Below are positions 22,325-32,012 of a DNA stretch of 64,000 nucleotides, piece after piece (positions within the stretch are counted from its first letter, which is position 1; each line of letters starts with the position of its first letter). The DNA comes from Noviherbaspirillum aridicola (GTDB lineage: Bacteria > Pseudomonadota > Gammaproteobacteria > Burkholderiales > Burkholderiaceae_D). The stretch lies in the NCBI RefSeq assembly GCF_019656455.1, contig NZ_BPMK01000004.1, forward strand, positions 124,001 through 188,000, given 5' to 3'. The notes under the pieces were generated by a model, which made no database searches, was not told where the DNA came from, and was given only the letters and a program-made list of their open reading frames with translations. Both the position numbers and the translations under genes were made by a program.

Positions 22325-22338
22325 CGTACGGTCGTGCG
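22325..22338. promoter_or_regulatory. Possible repressor operator, site A
   Basis: CGTACG-GT-CGTGCG is a 14-base imperfect palindrome (one mismatch between arms) that overlaps the expected -35 position. The decamer ACGGTCGTGC inside it is repeated exactly in the promoter of the other acyl-CoA operon (15737-15746). The form fits TetR-type operators; the regulator is unknown. Confidence 0.4.
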
Positions 22339-22368
22339 ATTCTTCCGATCGCTGCTCGCGCACGCTGC

Positions 22369-23073
22369 TTACCGACGGCGGGCCTTCATGTACTGCTCCA
22401 GCAGCACTTCCATCGTGGTGTGCCGCGACTCGCCCTGCAGGGTCGACAGCGGCGAGTAGTTGACCATCCTCACCACCCAGTCGGCATGGTCGTCGCCGAC
22501 ATCGATGGCGTTGATGCAGCCGGCGGTCTGCGCCAGATTGCCGAGGAAAATGCGCTGGTTGGTCAGCGCGTAGGAAAGGATGGCGCGGTTGACGCCTCCG
22601 TGCAGCACCAGCAGCACGGTATCCCAGTCGCGCTGCGCACGCAGGCGGTCGATCGCCGGATGGACGCGGTCCATCAGCTGGCCGACCGATTCGCCTCCGA
22701 GGAATTGCCGCGCTTCCGGCACGACGCCGTCGAAGGCGCCGACGAAGGCTTCGCGCAGCATTTCGTCCGGGATCGCCGACAGCTTGCCGCCGCGCAGTTC
22801 AACCAGCTCCGGCCACTGCTCGGGCGTGATGTCCTGCCCGGTCTCGGCCAGGACGCGGGCCGCGGTTTCCACCGTCCGCGGCAGGCCGGAGATGATGACG
22901 CGATCGAACCTGAGTCCGGCGGCGGCGAATACCTTGCCGGCGGCGCTCGCCTGCTCGCGTCCGAGTTCGTTGAGCGGGACCTGCTCGGGCAGGTAGGGTT
23001 TTCCTTCGCTGTCGAAATAGGTGACGCTGCCATGCCGCATCAGGTAGATGCGGCGTCGCTTGTGTTCGCTCAT
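22369..23073 (-). CDS. Histidine phosphatase family protein
   Basis: 234 residues of the phosphoglycerate-mutase-like phosphatase superfamily. The RHG signature (YLMRHGS, R13 H14) carries the phospho-accepting histidine. The second histidine block is VLLVLHGGVNRAILS. The substrate is not evident. Its ATG overlaps the TGA of the enoyl-CoA hydratase (ATGA, 23070-23073), so the two are translationally coupled. The kinase gene follows after 100 bases. A phosphatase beside a hydroxyacyl-CoA kinase may be meaningful, but this is inference. Confidence 0.88.
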   Translation of the reverse strand: MSEHKRRRIYLMRHGSVTYFDSEGKPYLPEQVPLNELGREQASAAGKVFAAAGLRFDRVIISGLPRTVETAARVLAETGQDITPEQWPELVELRGGKLSAIPDEMLREAFVGAFDGVVPEARQFLGGESVGQLMDRVHPAIDRLRAQRDWDTVLLVLHGGVNRAILSYALTNQRIFLGNLAQTAGCINAIDVGDDHADWVVRMVNYSPLSTLQGESRHTTMEVLLEQYMKARRR

Positions 23074-23849
23074 TTGTACTGGGGCTTTCGTTTTTCGAGG
23101 AATGCCGAGATGCCTTCCAGGCCGTCGCGGTGATGGAGGCTTTCGACGAAGTGCCGCTTCTCGCTCTCGACATGTTCGGCCAGGCTGTTGTCCTGCGCCT
23201 CGTGCGTGAGCGACTTGATGCGTTCCAGCGCATTGGGGGACATTGCCGCGAACTCGTCGGACCATGCGAGCGCGCTGTCGAGCGCGGTGCCGTCCGCGAC
23301 GATGCGGTTGACGACGCCGAGTTCGTGCAGCCGGCGCGCTTCCACCGCCTGCCCGCCCATCAGGATTTCCGCCGCCAGCTGCCGCGGCAGGGCGCGCGTG
23401 ATGAACCAGGAGCCGCCGCCGTCGGGCGTGAGCCCGACCTTCACGTACGCCATCACAAAGCGGCTGGAGGCGCCGGCCACGATCAGGTCGCAGGCCAGGG
23501 CGAGCGAAAAGCCGGCGCCCGCGGCCACGCCCTCGACGGCGGCGATCACCGGCTTCGGACAATCGCGTATCGCTTCGATCCAGCCGTTGAGCTGATCGAT
23601 GGACTGCGCCTGCACCGAGGGATCCTTGCTGCGGTTTTCCAGCAGCCGGTTGAGATTGCCCCCCGCGCAGAAGAAGCCGTCGGCCCCGGTCAGCACCACC
23701 GCGCGTACGGAGTCGTCGCGTTCGGCGGTGGTCAGCGTCTCGATCGCCGCGGCGTACATGTCGGGATGCAGCGCATTGCGGGCACCGGGATTGGAGATGG
23801 TAAGGATCAGCGTATTGTCGCGGCGCGATGCCTGGAGTTCTGCGGACAT
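23070..23849 (-). CDS. Enoyl-CoA hydratase/isomerase family protein
   Basis: 259 residues of the crotonase family. The first oxyanion-hole block is DGFFCAGGNLNRL near 60, the second is VEGVAAGAGFSLALACD near 108. The N-terminal NPGARNALHPDMYAA is typical of oxepin-CoA-hydrolase-like and enoyl-CoA hydratases. The glutamates expected in true hydratases are not clearly placed (PDGGGSWF follows the second block), so isomerase or hydrolase chemistry is possible. No clear ribosome site precedes the ATG. It heads the - strand group and diverges from the GST gene at 24001. Confidence 0.88.
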   Translation of the reverse strand: MSAELQASRRDNTLILTISNPGARNALHPDMYAAAIETLTTAERDDSVRAVVLTGADGFFCAGGNLNRLLENRSKDPSVQAQSIDQLNGWIEAIRDCPKPVIAAVEGVAAGAGFSLALACDLIVAGASSRFVMAYVKVGLTPDGGGSWFITRALPRQLAAEILMGGQAVEARRLHELGVVNRIVADGTALDSALAWSDEFAAMSPNALERIKSLTHEAQDNSLAEHVESEKRHFVESLHHRDGLEGISAFLEKRKPQYK

Positions 23850-24000
23850 GATGGGGGAGGCGATGCTCGTCTGGTTTCCGGTTGAGGGTGCACTATTATT
23901 GCCGAAATGCGGGAAGCCGGTTACGCGGGCCGGCGAGCGCGTCGCGCTGCCTTCGGTTAAGCTTGCCGCTGCCTATCATCAGAACGAACAAGGAGACATG

Positions 24001-24648
24001 ATGCTCAAGCTCTGCGGTTTTGCCGTCAGCAACTACTACAACAAGGTCAAGTTCGCCCTGCTGGAAAAGGGTGTCGCGTTCGAGGAAGAGCTGGTCTGGA
24101 CCGATCGCTCGCCCGAACTCATCAGGCGCTCGCCGCTGGGCAAGGTGCCTTTCTTCGAGACGGAACAGGGCACGCTGTGCGAGTCGCAGGTGATGATGGA
24201 GTACATCGAGGCAGCCTATCCGGAAAAGCCGCTGCTGCCCGCGGATCCCTTCGCCGCCGCCAAGGTGCGCGAGCTGATCACGTTCATGGAGCTGCACCTC
24301 GAGCTGGTCGCGCGCGAGCTGTATCCCGAGGCCTTCTTCGGCGGCAAGGTGTCCGACGAGGTGAAGGAACGCGCGCAGAAACTTCTCCGGCGCAATGCGG
24401 AAGCCTTCGGCCGGCTCGCGAAGTTCTCCCCCTATGTCGCCGGCGACAGCTTCACCATGGCCGACTGCGCGGCGCTGGTACACCTGCCGCTGGTCGGCAT
24501 GGCCTCCAAGATCATCTATGGCGAGGATGTGCTGGCGGCGCTGCCGGTGCGCGAATATGCGAAGATGATCGGCGAGCGGCCGGCGGCGCAGAAGGTCAAT
24601 GCCGACCGCAAGGCGAATCAGGAGTTGATGAAAACCCGCGGCAAGTAA
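24001..24648 (+). CDS. Glutathione S-transferase family protein
   Basis: 215 residues. The N-terminal thioredoxin-like domain (MLKLCGFAVSNYYNKVKFAL ... GKVPFFET ... LCESQVMMEYIE) holds the glutathione-binding E-S pair. The C-terminal helical domain has FTMADCAALVHLPL. The substrate is unknown. Two ATG codons are adjacent (23998 and 24001). The second is chosen because AAGGAGAC ends directly before the first. It diverges from the enoyl-CoA hydratase gene across 151 bases. That interval has AT-rich TATTATTG near 23893 but no certain promoter. Confidence 0.9.
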   Translation: MLKLCGFAVSNYYNKVKFALLEKGVAFEEELVWTDRSPELIRRSPLGKVPFFETEQGTLCESQVMMEYIEAAYPEKPLLPADPFAAAKVRELITFMELHLELVARELYPEAFFGGKVSDEVKERAQKLLRRNAEAFGRLAKFSPYVAGDSFTMADCAALVHLPLVGMASKIIYGEDVLAALPVREYAKMIGERPAAQKVNADRKANQELMKTRGK

Positions 24649-24725
24649 TCGTCATCCGTCGTCCAGGCGGTGCAGGGCTGCCGCGCCTGCACGCGCCGCA
24701 GGCGCAGGTCTGACCGCGCGCCGGC

Positions 24726-25901
24726 TCAGATCTTCGCCAGTCTCTCGAGCGCCGTGCGCAGCGTCTCGTCCTTCTTCGCGAAGCAGAAGCGGACAATGCC
24801 CGATTCGCGCGGCTGGTTGTAGAACGCCGAGACCGGGATGGCGGCAACGCCGATCTCCGTCGTCAGCCACGTGGCGAACTCCGCTTCCGGCAGCGAAGAA
24901 ACGGCGGAATAGTCGACGCACTGGAAGTAGGTGCCGTCGCCGGGCAGCAGGCGCAGGCGCGTCGACCTGAGGCCGTCGCGGAACAGGTCGCGCTTGCGCT
25001 GATAGAACGCGGGCAGGTCGAGGTAGGGCGCCGGGTCGGCCATGTAGCGCGCGATACCATGCTGGACCGGCGTGTTCACGGTGAACACGTTGAACTGGTG
25101 GACCTTGCGGAATTCGGCCATCAGCGGCGCCGGCGCGGCGACGTAGCCGATCTTCCAGCCGGTCACATGATAGGTCTTGCCGAAGCTGGACACGACGAAG
25201 GCGCGGGCGGCCAGCTCAGGGTAGCGGCTCACCGATTCATGCCGCACGCCGTCGTACACCATGTGTTCGTAGACCTCGTCCGACACGATCAGGATGTCGG
25301 TGCCGCGCACGATCGCGGCCAGTGCCTGCATGTCGGCCGGACGCAGGATGGAGCCGGTGGGATTGTGCGGGCTGTTGATCATGATCAGGCGGGTCTTCGG
25401 CGACACCGCCGCCTGCACCTTGTCCCAGGGGACGGAATACCCCTGCGCTCCGACTTCCATCTGCACGAACACCGGTTTGCCGCCCGCCAGCTCGATGGCC
25501 GGGACATAGCTGTCGTACACCGGTTCGATCACCACCACTTCATCCCCGGGATGCACGCTGCACAGGATCGCGGTCAGCAGGGCCTGGGTCGCGCCGGCGG
25601 TGATGGTGATTTCCGCTGCCGGGTCGTAGGCATGGCCGTACAGCGTGTTGATCTTCGCGGCGATCGCTTCCCTCAGCGCGGGCACGCCGGTCATCGGCGG
25701 ATACTGGTTCAGGCCTTCGCGCATGGCCGCGCCGACCGCATCCACCAGCGCCGGGTCGCACTCGAAATCGGGGAAGCCCTGTCCGAGATTGACCGCGCCC
25801 TTTTCGGCGGCGAGCGCAGACATCACGGTGAAGATCGTGGTGCCGACATTCGGCAGGCGGGAAGCCAGGGAGAGCGGGGCGGCGGTCATCGGTGCGTTCA
25901 T
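24726..25901 (-). CDS. PLP-dependent aminotransferase (methionine aminotransferase YbdL-like)
   Basis: 391 residues, class I/II fold-type I aminotransferase. The PLP lysine is K242 in [16 protein letters not shown]. The block [18 protein letters not shown] and [17 protein letters not shown] near the N-terminus match YbdL, which prefers methionine and other 2-oxo acid partners. Other members are kynurenine aminotransferases, so substrate is not certain. The start ATG lacks a strong ribosome site, and the second methionine (residue 5) is an alternative. It is read toward the GST gene and stands alone on this strand. Confidence 0.88.
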   Translation of the reverse strand: MNAPMTAAPLSLASRLPNVGTTIFTVMSALAAEKGAVNLGQGFPDFECDPALVDAVGAAMREGLNQYPPMTGVPALREAIAAKINTLYGHAYDPAAEITITAGATQALLTAILCSVHPGDEVVVIEPVYDSYVPAIELAGGKPVFVQMEVGAQGYSVPWDKVQAAVSPKTRLIMINSPHNPTGSILRPADMQALAAIVRGTDILIVSDEVYEHMVYDGVRHESVSRYPELAARAFVVSSFGKTYHVTGWKIGYVAAPAPLMAEFRKVHQFNVFTVNTPVQHGIARYMADPAPYLDLPAFYQRKRDLFRDGLRSTRLRLLPGDGTYFQCVDYSAVSSLPEAEFATWLTTEIGVAAIPVSAFYNQPRESGIVRFCFAKKDETLRTALERLAKI

Positions 25902-25934
25902 GGTCGTAAGCGGCTGAGCGTGAAAGTAGGGATT

Positions 25935-26369
25935 TTAACCACCTGCGAGCCATTTTTCCGGCGTGACAATCGCGAACAGTCCGGCGCGGGCATTGCGCCT
26001 GGCGAGCTTGAGCAGGGCTTTGTCCTTGGTGATCAGCGCGTGCGCCCCGGCGTCGCGTGCGATTTCGAGGAATTTCTGGTCGTCCGGGTCGGAACAGACC
26101 GGCAGCCGGACAGCTTCGGGCGCGGGCTGCGCATCGACGCATGCGATCAGCGCATCGAATTCCGCGATCGCCGCCGGACGGGTTTCCGCGCTCAGCGGCA
26201 GGTGGCGATAATCGAGCACCTTCAGCCACTCGGTCCGGCAATCGCTGCGCGTCACCGCCTGCACCGATCCATCCCTGAGCGCCGACTTCAGCGCCTGCCA
26301 GCGCGGGTCGTGAAAGACGAAGAGATCGAGGCAGACATTGGTGTCGATCACTATCCTATTCTGTATCAT
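25935..26369 (-). CDS. PIN-domain protein, orphan putative toxin
   Basis: 144 residues with a PIN-type ribonuclease fold of the group annotated as predicted toxin-antitoxin components. The acidic metal site is visible as D9 and N11 (VIDTNVCLD), E in CRTEW near 49, D in CSDPDDQKF near 94 and D in LITKDKALL near 115. It may be an RNase. No antitoxin gene is next to it: the aminotransferase lies downstream and yaaA diverges only 30 bases away. It could be a domesticated toxin or a non-toxic nuclease. The ATG at 26369 gives the full domain; longer frames upstream overlap yaaA and are not credible. Confidence 0.75.
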   Translation of the reverse strand: MIQNRIVIDTNVCLDLFVFHDPRWQALKSALRDGSVQAVTRSDCRTEWLKVLDYRHLPLSAETRPAAIAEFDALIACVDAQPAPEAVRLPVCSDPDDQKFLEIARDAGAHALITKDKALLKLARRNARAGLFAIVTPEKWLAGG

Positions 26370-26399
26370 TGGGGCAATTCTTCCGTTTCCTTGCTGTTC

Positions 26400-27176
26400 A
26401 TGCTGCTCGTCATTTCTCCCGCCAAGTCCCTCGATTACGACACCCCCGCCCCGGAAGTCCAGCCCACCCTCCCGGATTTCATTCCCCACTCGGCCGAGCT
26501 GATCGGGATTCTCAAGGAAAAGTCGCCGGCGGAGCTGGCGTCGCTGATGTCCATCTCGGACAGCCTTGCGGTGCTCAATGCAGGGCGTTTCGCGAGCTGG
26601 TCGAGCAAGTTCACCGCCCGCAATGCGCGCCCCGCGCTGTTCGCCTTCAACGGCGATGTGTACGAAGGCCTCGATGCCCGCTCGCTCGGCGTCAAGCAGA
26701 TCGACTACCTGCAGTCTCACCTGCGCATTCTATCCGGCCTCTACGGCGTGCTGCGTCCGCTCGACCTGATGCAGCCCTACCGGCTGGAGATGGGCACCCG
26801 GCTCGCGAACGCCCGCGGCAAGGATCTCTATGCTTTCTGGGGCAGCCTGGTGACCGAGGCCCTGAATGCCGGGCTTGCCGCGCGCAAGGCCAAAGCGCTC
26901 GTCAACCTCGCCTCCGACGAATACTTCAGGTCGGTCCGCCCCGCGCTGCTGAACGCGCCGGTGATCACGCCGGTGTTCGAGGACTGGAAGGGCGGGCGCT
27001 ACAAGATCATCTCCTTCTACGCCAAGCGCGCGCGCGGCCTGATGGCCCGCTACGCGGCCCGCAAGGGCATCACCCAGCCGGAAAAGCTCAAGGCCTTCGA
27101 CAGCGAGGGCTATGCCTTCGACGAGGCCGCCTCCGGCGAACTGACCTGGGTATTCAGGCGGCGCATCGAGGCCTGA
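26400..27176 (+). CDS. yaaA: Peroxide stress protein YaaA
   Basis: 258 residues, the usual length for the YaaA (DUF328) family. In E. coli it limits free iron and DNA damage under peroxide stress and binds DNA. The N-terminus [13 protein letters not shown] and the blocks [32 protein letters not shown] and [12 protein letters not shown] are all family hallmarks. ATG 26400 is fixed by alignment with these. No Shine-Dalgarno sequence is obvious. The promoter must lie within or over the start of the divergent PIN gene, 30 bases away. Confidence 0.95.
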   Translation: MLLVISPAKSLDYDTPAPEVQPTLPDFIPHSAELIGILKEKSPAELASLMSISDSLAVLNAGRFASWSSKFTARNARPALFAFNGDVYEGLDARSLGVKQIDYLQSHLRILSGLYGVLRPLDLMQPYRLEMGTRLANARGKDLYAFWGSLVTEALNAGLAARKAKALVNLASDEYFRSVRPALLNAPVITPVFEDWKGGRYKIISFYAKRARGLMARYAARKGITQPEKLKAFDSEGYAFDEAASGELTWVFRRRIEA

Positions 27177-27181
27177 ATGAA

Positions 27182-27207
27182 AAAGGCCTCGCGCTTGCGA
27201 GGCCTTT
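27182..27207. terminator. Bidirectional rho-independent terminator (yaaA / bamD)
   Basis: AAAGGCCTCGC (27182-27192), loop GCTT, GCGAGGCCTTT (27197-27207) forms an 11-pair stem with an A-run on one side and T on the other. It lies between the convergent yaaA and bamD genes and can serve both. Confidence 0.85.
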
Positions 27208-27226
27208 CGTCGTGTCGACCTGGCGC

Positions 27227-28039
27227 TTACCAGACCTTCCACCAGGGCGTCTTTTCCCTGCGGCCGCCGGCGGCCAGGAATTCGCTGTTGGGGAAGGTGG
27301 CGCGCAGGATGCGCTCGCTGTCGTTGCGCAGCTGCGGCATGCCCATCGCCTCGTAGGACTTCATCATGATGAACAGCGCTTCCTCGATCGCGGGCGCGTC
27401 GCGGTATTCGGTCACCGCCAGCTGGGCGCGGTTGGCGGCGGCGACATAGGCGCCGCGGCGGTAGTAGTAGTTGGCGACGTGCACGTGATGCTGGGCCAGC
27501 GCGTTGACCAGATACTTCATGCGGGCGATCGCATCGGGCGTATAGGTGCTCGACGGGAAGCGCTCGGCGAGCTGCTTGAAGGACTCGAACGCGTCCTGGG
27601 CCGACTTCGGGTCGCGTTCGCTCGGGTCCTGGCGGCTGATGAAGTCGAACAGGCTGGCGCGGTCGTTGAAATTGATCAGGCCGCGCAGGTAGTACATGTA
27701 GTCGACGTTCGGATGATTCGGGTGCAGCTTGATGAAGCGGTCGACCGCGGCCAGCGCTTCCGGCTGCTCGCCCTGGCGGTAGTGGGCGTAGGCGATCTCC
27801 ATCTGCGCCTGCTGCGCGTAGGTGCCGAAGGGGTAGCGCGCTTCCAGCTTCTCGAAATGCGAAATCGCCTTGTCGTAGTTGCCGGCGCTCAGTTCGTCGC
27901 GCGCCTCCGAGTATAATCTCGAGGCCGACCAGCCCCTGGTTTCGTCAACCTGTTCCGGCAGGATACCGCAGCCGGAAAGGCCCAGCGCCAGGCCAAGGGC
28001 CAGGACTCGGACGGCGGACTTCAACGATCTTTTTTGCAT
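27227..28039 (-). CDS. bamD: Outer membrane protein assembly factor BamD
   Basis: A 270-residue lipoprotein of the BAM complex, which folds beta-barrel proteins into the outer membrane. The signal peptide ends in the lipobox LSGC with C24 as the lipidated residue. Five tetratricopeptide-like repeats follow ([25 protein letters not shown] and next units), with the typical [16 protein letters not shown] block. The length is standard. ATG 28039 is fixed by the signal peptide. It diverges from rluD, as in many betaproteobacteria. Confidence 0.96.
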   Translation of the reverse strand: MQKRSLKSAVRVLALGLALGLSGCGILPEQVDETRGWSASRLYSEARDELSAGNYDKAISHFEKLEARYPFGTYAQQAQMEIAYAHYRQGEQPEALAAVDRFIKLHPNHPNVDYMYYLRGLINFNDRASLFDFISRQDPSERDPKSAQDAFESFKQLAERFPSSTYTPDAIARMKYLVNALAQHHVHVANYYYRRGAYVAAANRAQLAVTEYRDAPAIEEALFIMMKSYEAMGMPQLRNDSERILRATFPNSEFLAAGGRREKTPWWKVW

Positions 28040-28121
28040 GACGTGTGCAGGTGCGCTACTGAACAAGGGGCTGATTATAGCCCATGCCACATTCCTGCAA
28101 ACAACCAACCCACTTCCCATT

Positions 28122-29120
28122 TTGAGCAGCCTTCTTCCCGAAACCGAGTTCGACGACGTCGACGACGAAATATCCGCCGGCGGCCAGCCGGAACCGATCA
28201 CGCTCAGGCTGACGCCCGAACACTGCGGCGTGCGCATCGACAAGGTGCTGTCCCAGCTGGTGCCCGAATTTTCGCGCAGCAGGCTGCAGCAATGGATCGA
28301 AGCCGGCCATGTGCTCGTCGACGGCCAGCCGGCCCGCGCCAAGGCCCTGGCGCTGGGCGACGAGACCATCGTCCTGCGGCCGCAGCTGGCGCCGGAGGAC
28401 AATTCGTTCAAGCCCGAGCCGATCGATCTCGATATCGTGCATGAGGACGAGGCCATCCTGGTGCTCAACAAGCCCGCCGGACTGGTCGTGCATCCCGCCG
28501 CCGGCAACTGGTCGGGCACCCTGCTCAATGGCCTGCTGCACCGCTACCCGGACCTGGCGGGCGTGCCGCGGGCCGGCATCGTGCACCGCCTCGACAAGGA
28601 GACCAGCGGACTGATGACGGTGGCGCGCACGCTGCAGGCGCAGACCGATCTGGTGCGCCAGCTGCAGGCGCGCAGTGTCAAGCGGGAGTACCTGGCCCTG
28701 GTGTGGGGAACGCCGCATCTGAACGGGCGGATCGAAGCGGCGATCGGACGCCATCCGCGCGACCGCGTCAAGATGGCGGTTTCCACCCATTCTTCCGCCA
28801 GGCCGGCGGCCACCCAGTACCAGCGCATCGGCCAGGGCGCGCTCGACGGCAAGCCGGTGAGCCTGATGCGCTGCCAGCTCGAGACCGGCCGCACGCACCA
28901 GATCCGTGTGCATTTCCAGTCCGCCGGCTTCAGCCTGGTCGGCGATCCGCTTTACGGCAAGCCGCATCTGGCCGCGGTCTTCCCGCGCCAGGCGCTGCAT
29001 GCCTGTCGTCTCGGCCTGCTGCACCCGGTGAGCGGAGAACATGAAGAATGGGCCGCCGGGCTGCCGGAGGACATGGCGGCGCTGCTCGCGCGCGCCGGTA
29101 TCGACATCCCGTCGGTCTGA
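28122..29120 (+). CDS. rluD: 23S rRNA pseudouridine synthase RluD
   Basis: 332 residues from TTG 28122. It modifies helix 69 of 23S rRNA (positions 1911, 1915, 1917 in E. coli). The N-terminal S4 domain ([22 protein letters not shown]) is followed by the catalytic domain with [11 protein letters not shown], catalytic Asp D158. The start is uncertain. The only in-frame ATG (28038) overlaps the divergent bamD start codon and would add an unlikely N-terminus, while TTG 28122 gives the usual length and leaves room for a promoter (TTATAG at 28074-28079). pgeF starts 11 bases downstream. Confidence 0.9.
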   Translation: MSSLLPETEFDDVDDEISAGGQPEPITLRLTPEHCGVRIDKVLSQLVPEFSRSRLQQWIEAGHVLVDGQPARAKALALGDETIVLRPQLAPEDNSFKPEPIDLDIVHEDEAILVLNKPAGLVVHPAAGNWSGTLLNGLLHRYPDLAGVPRAGIVHRLDKETSGLMTVARTLQAQTDLVRQLQARSVKREYLALVWGTPHLNGRIEAAIGRHPRDRVKMAVSTHSSARPAATQYQRIGQGALDGKPVSLMRCQLETGRTHQIRVHFQSAGFSLVGDPLYGKPHLAAVFPRQALHACRLGLLHPVSGEHEEWAAGLPEDMAALLARAGIDIPSV

Positions 29121-29131
29121 GGGGGAACGGC

Positions 29132-29869
29132 ATGAATTTCATCATTCCCGACTGGCCGGCGCCGGCCAGCGTCCGGGCACTGTCCACCACCCGGGCGGGC
29201 GGCGTCAGCACGGGGCCGTATGCGGCGCCCGCGGGCGGCGGGCTCAATCTCGGCGTGCATGTCGGCGACGATCCGGAGGCGGTGGCGCGCAACCGTTCGC
29301 TGCTGCGCGCGCATGTGCCGTCCGAGCCGGCCTGGCTCAATCAGGTGCACGGCGTGCGCGTGGTCGACGCGGGCGATGTCGCGGGGGCCGCCGTCGATGC
29401 GGATGCCGCCATCGCCTCCGCCCCGGGCGCGGTCTGCGTGATCCAGACGGCGGACTGTCTGCCCGTGCTGTTCTGCGATACCGAAGGCAAGGCGGTCGGC
29501 GCCGCCCACGCCGGCTGGCGCGGTCTCGCCGGCGGCGTGCTGCAGGCGACCGCCGCGCGCATGCGGGAAGCGGGTGCCGGCGAGATCATGGCATGGCTGG
29601 GACCGGCGATCGGCCCGCAGGCTTTCGAGGTCGGACAGGATGTGGTGGATGCCTTCCCGGGCAGGTCGGATGCCTTCCGCCCGATTCCCGGCCAGCCGGG
29701 CAAATTCCTCGCCGACATCTATCTGCTCGCGCGCGCGACGCTGCGGGAAGCCGGCGTGGAGAAGGTCGCCGGAGGAGGGCGCTGCACGGTGAGCGAGCCC
29801 GACAGCTTCTATTCATACCGCCGCGACCGCGTCACCGGCAGGATGGCCAGCCTGGTCTGGCTGCGCTGA
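29132..29869 (+). CDS. pgeF: Peptidoglycan editing factor PgeF (laccase-domain protein)
   Basis: 245 residues of the YfiH/laccase-domain family. These act as editing or salvage enzymes on peptidoglycan precursors, and related proteins act on purine nucleosides. The zinc ligands are visible in NQVHG (His), TADCLP (Cys) and HAGWRG (His). The start at 29132 has GAGGGGGAAC before it. The rluD-pgeF order is conserved in betaproteobacteria and both are probably on one transcript. Confidence 0.94.
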   Translation: MNFIIPDWPAPASVRALSTTRAGGVSTGPYAAPAGGGLNLGVHVGDDPEAVARNRSLLRAHVPSEPAWLNQVHGVRVVDAGDVAGAAVDADAAIASAPGAVCVIQTADCLPVLFCDTEGKAVGAAHAGWRGLAGGVLQATAARMREAGAGEIMAWLGPAIGPQAFEVGQDVVDAFPGRSDAFRPIPGQPGKFLADIYLLARATLREAGVEKVAGGGRCTVSEPDSFYSYRRDRVTGRMASLVWLR

Positions 29870-29870
29870 C

Positions 29871-30107
29871 TCAATTCCCGGAATCGGGAGGCGGTGCGGG
29901 ACGGCTTTCAGCCTCGCGCGCCGCTCTTTCTGCGTTTTCCGCAAGGATGCGTTTACGTTTGCGTCCGGAAGCACCCATCAAGTATAGAATGATTGTCACA
30001 GGTATCACACCGTAGAGCAGGAAGGTCATGACACCCGCGACCACCGTATGCTCGGTGATCGACATCATCAGGACGACGTAAATCCAGGCGATGGCGACGA
30101 TGTGCAT
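29871..30107 (-). CDS. Small two-helix membrane protein of unknown function
   Basis: 78 residues. Two hydrophobic segments are predicted at about 3-18 and 24-43, with a short loop, then a basic stretch (GASGRKRKR) and an Ala/Glu/Arg-rich, Pro-ended cytoplasmic tail. The pattern is that of a small inner-membrane protein. No function is known to me. It lies between the convergent pgeF and the divergent phaC. The ATG is set by the membrane segment beginning MHIVAIAWIYVVLMM. Confidence 0.7.
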   Translation of the reverse strand: MHIVAIAWIYVVLMMSITEHTVVAGVMTFLLYGVIPVTIILYLMGASGRKRKRILAENAERAAREAESRPAPPPDSGN

Positions 30108-30163
30108 GACAGTGTGTGATTCCGCGGCAAACCGTAACCATACTTGAAATCGGAGACGCAAGC

Positions 30164-31894
30164 ATGAATACCCTCCCGCCGAAGGCCGACCCGGCCGCCT
30201 GGACCAGGCAGTTCGCGACCCAGTTCGCCAACCCGGCCGCATGGCAGGACTGGTTGAAGCTGCAGCCGCCGATCGACACCCGGCCGATCACCGCCACCAT
30301 CAAGGAATTCGGCGCCACCATCGATCCCGGCACGCTCGCCTCGCTGCAGTCGGAGTACATGCAGGAATTCGGCAAGCTGTGGCAGGAAGTCCTGCAGGGC
30401 GGCACGCCCTCGCTGACCGACCGGCGCTTCAGCGACCCGCACTGGAAATCGAGCCCGATGCACGCCTTCAATGCGGCCGCCTATCTGCTCAATGCGCGCT
30501 TCCTGATGGCCATGGCGGGCGCGGTGCAGGCGACTCCCCGCGCCAGGCAGAAGATCCGCTTCGCGGTACAGCAGATGGTGGATGCGATGTCGCCGGCGAA
30601 TTTCCTGGCCAGCAATCCCGAGGCCCTGCAGAAGGTGATCGATACCCGGGGCGAGAGCCTGGCCAAGGGCATCACCCACATGCTGGAAGACTTGCAGAAG
30701 GGCCATATCTCGCAGTCCGATGAAAAGGCCTTCGAGGTCGGCCGCAACGTCGCCACCACCGAGGGTTCGGTGGTCTTCGAAAACCCGCTGTTCCAGCTGA
30801 TCCAGTACAAGCCGCTGACCAAGAAGGTGTACGAGCGCCCGCTGCTGCTGGTGCCGCCCTGCATCAACAAGTACTACATCCTCGATCTGCAGCCCGAGAA
30901 TTCGCTGGTGCGCTACGCCATCGAGCAGGGCCACACGGTGTTCCTGGTTTCCTGGTGCAACCCCGACGCGACGCTCGGCCACCTGAGCTGGGACGACTAC
31001 ATCCTCGACGGCGTGGTCAAGGCGATCGGCGTGGTCAGCGAAATCACCGGACAGGACCAGATCAATGCGCTCGGCTTTTGCGTCGGCGGCACGCTGCTGG
31101 CCTCCGCGCTCGCCCTGCTGTACGGGCGCGGAGAAAATCCCGTCGCCAGCCTGACCCTGCTGACCACGCTGCTCGATTTCTCCGACGTCGGCGTCATCGA
31201 CGTCTACGTGGACGAGGCCCAGGTGGCGATGCGCGAACAGTCGATCGGCAAGGGCGGCCTCATGCCCGGCCGCGATTTCACGGCGACCTTCTCCAGCCTG
31301 CGTCCCAACGACCTGGTCTGGAACTACGTCAAGTCAAATTATCTGAAGGGCGAGGATCCGCCGCCGTTCGACCTGCTGTACTGGAACGCCGATGCGACCA
31401 ATCTCCCGGGGCCGATGTTCTGCTGGTACCTGCGCAACATGTACCTCGAAAACCGCCTGCGCGAACCGGGACAGGTCAGCGTGGCCGGCGAGCCGATCGA
31501 CCTCGCCGCGATCGACGCGCCGGCCTTCGTCTACGGCTCGCGCGAAGACCACATCGTGCCCTGGAATTCCGCTTATGCATCGGTCGGCCTGCTGAACCCC
31601 GGCAAGGCCGGCCGCAACCGCTTCATCCTCGGCGCCTCGGGGCACATCGCCGGTGTCATCAATCCGCCGGCCAAGAAAAAGCGCAGCTACTGGACCAATG
31701 AGCAGCCGGCGGCCAGCCACCAGCAGTGGCTGGCCGAGGCGACCGAGCACCCGGGCAGCTGGTGGCCGGAATGGGCGAAGTTCCTCGCCGCCCATGCGGG
31801 CGAACAAGTGGCGGCGCCCCGCAAGCCGGGCAGCGCGGCGTATGCGCCGATCGAGCCGGCCCCGGGACGCTACGTGAAGGTGAAGGCCGAATAG
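30164..31894 (+). CDS. phaC: Class I poly(3-hydroxyalkanoate) synthase
   Basis: 576 residues, the length of class I synthases that polymerise short-chain 3-hydroxyacyl-CoA (mainly 3-hydroxybutyryl-CoA). The alpha/beta-hydrolase domain has the lipase-like box GFCVGGT with nucleophile C306. The other catalytic residues are D in SREDHIVPW and H in GASGHIAG. The N-terminal domain (KFHWK-type FSDPHWKSSPM) is present. The start has GGAGA seven bases upstream. phaR lies downstream, but phaA and phaB are not in the window, so monomer supply is encoded elsewhere. The product sits on cytoplasmic granules. Confidence 0.97.
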   Translation: MNTLPPKADPAAWTRQFATQFANPAAWQDWLKLQPPIDTRPITATIKEFGATIDPGTLASLQSEYMQEFGKLWQEVLQGGTPSLTDRRFSDPHWKSSPMHAFNAAAYLLNARFLMAMAGAVQATPRARQKIRFAVQQMVDAMSPANFLASNPEALQKVIDTRGESLAKGITHMLEDLQKGHISQSDEKAFEVGRNVATTEGSVVFENPLFQLIQYKPLTKKVYERPLLLVPPCINKYYILDLQPENSLVRYAIEQGHTVFLVSWCNPDATLGHLSWDDYILDGVVKAIGVVSEITGQDQINALGFCVGGTLLASALALLYGRGENPVASLTLLTTLLDFSDVGVIDVYVDEAQVAMREQSIGKGGLMPGRDFTATFSSLRPNDLVWNYVKSNYLKGEDPPPFDLLYWNADATNLPGPMFCWYLRNMYLENRLREPGQVSVAGEPIDLAAIDAPAFVYGSREDHIVPWNSAYASVGLLNPGKAGRNRFILGASGHIAGVINPPAKKKRSYWTNEQPAASHQQWLAEATEHPGSWWPEWAKFLAAHAGEQVAAPRKPGSAAYAPIEPAPGRYVKVKAE

Positions 31895-31991
31895 GAGAGG
31901 GAAAACGCGCGGGGGGAAACGGTCTCTTGTCGGAAAAACAAGAGGCCGTGCCGGCGCCTGCGGAATTGCATGTCAGCCGGTAGTTCCGCAC

Positions 31992-31997
31992 TATAAT
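31992..31997 (+). promoter_or_regulatory. Probable -10 box of phaR
   Basis: TATAAT is perfect and lies 65 bases before the phaR start. TTGCAT at 31966-31971 could be the -35 with a long 20-base spacer. A hairpin at 31921-31946 (CTCTTGT/ACAAGAG core) separates it from phaC. Confidence 0.45.
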
Positions 31998-32012
31998 GAG
32001 TCAGGCTTCGGG

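Noticed and set aside
25059-26399. N-terminal extension of yaaA by about 450 codons.
   Set aside because: The extension runs through the antisense of the aminotransferase and PIN genes. The family start is at 26400.
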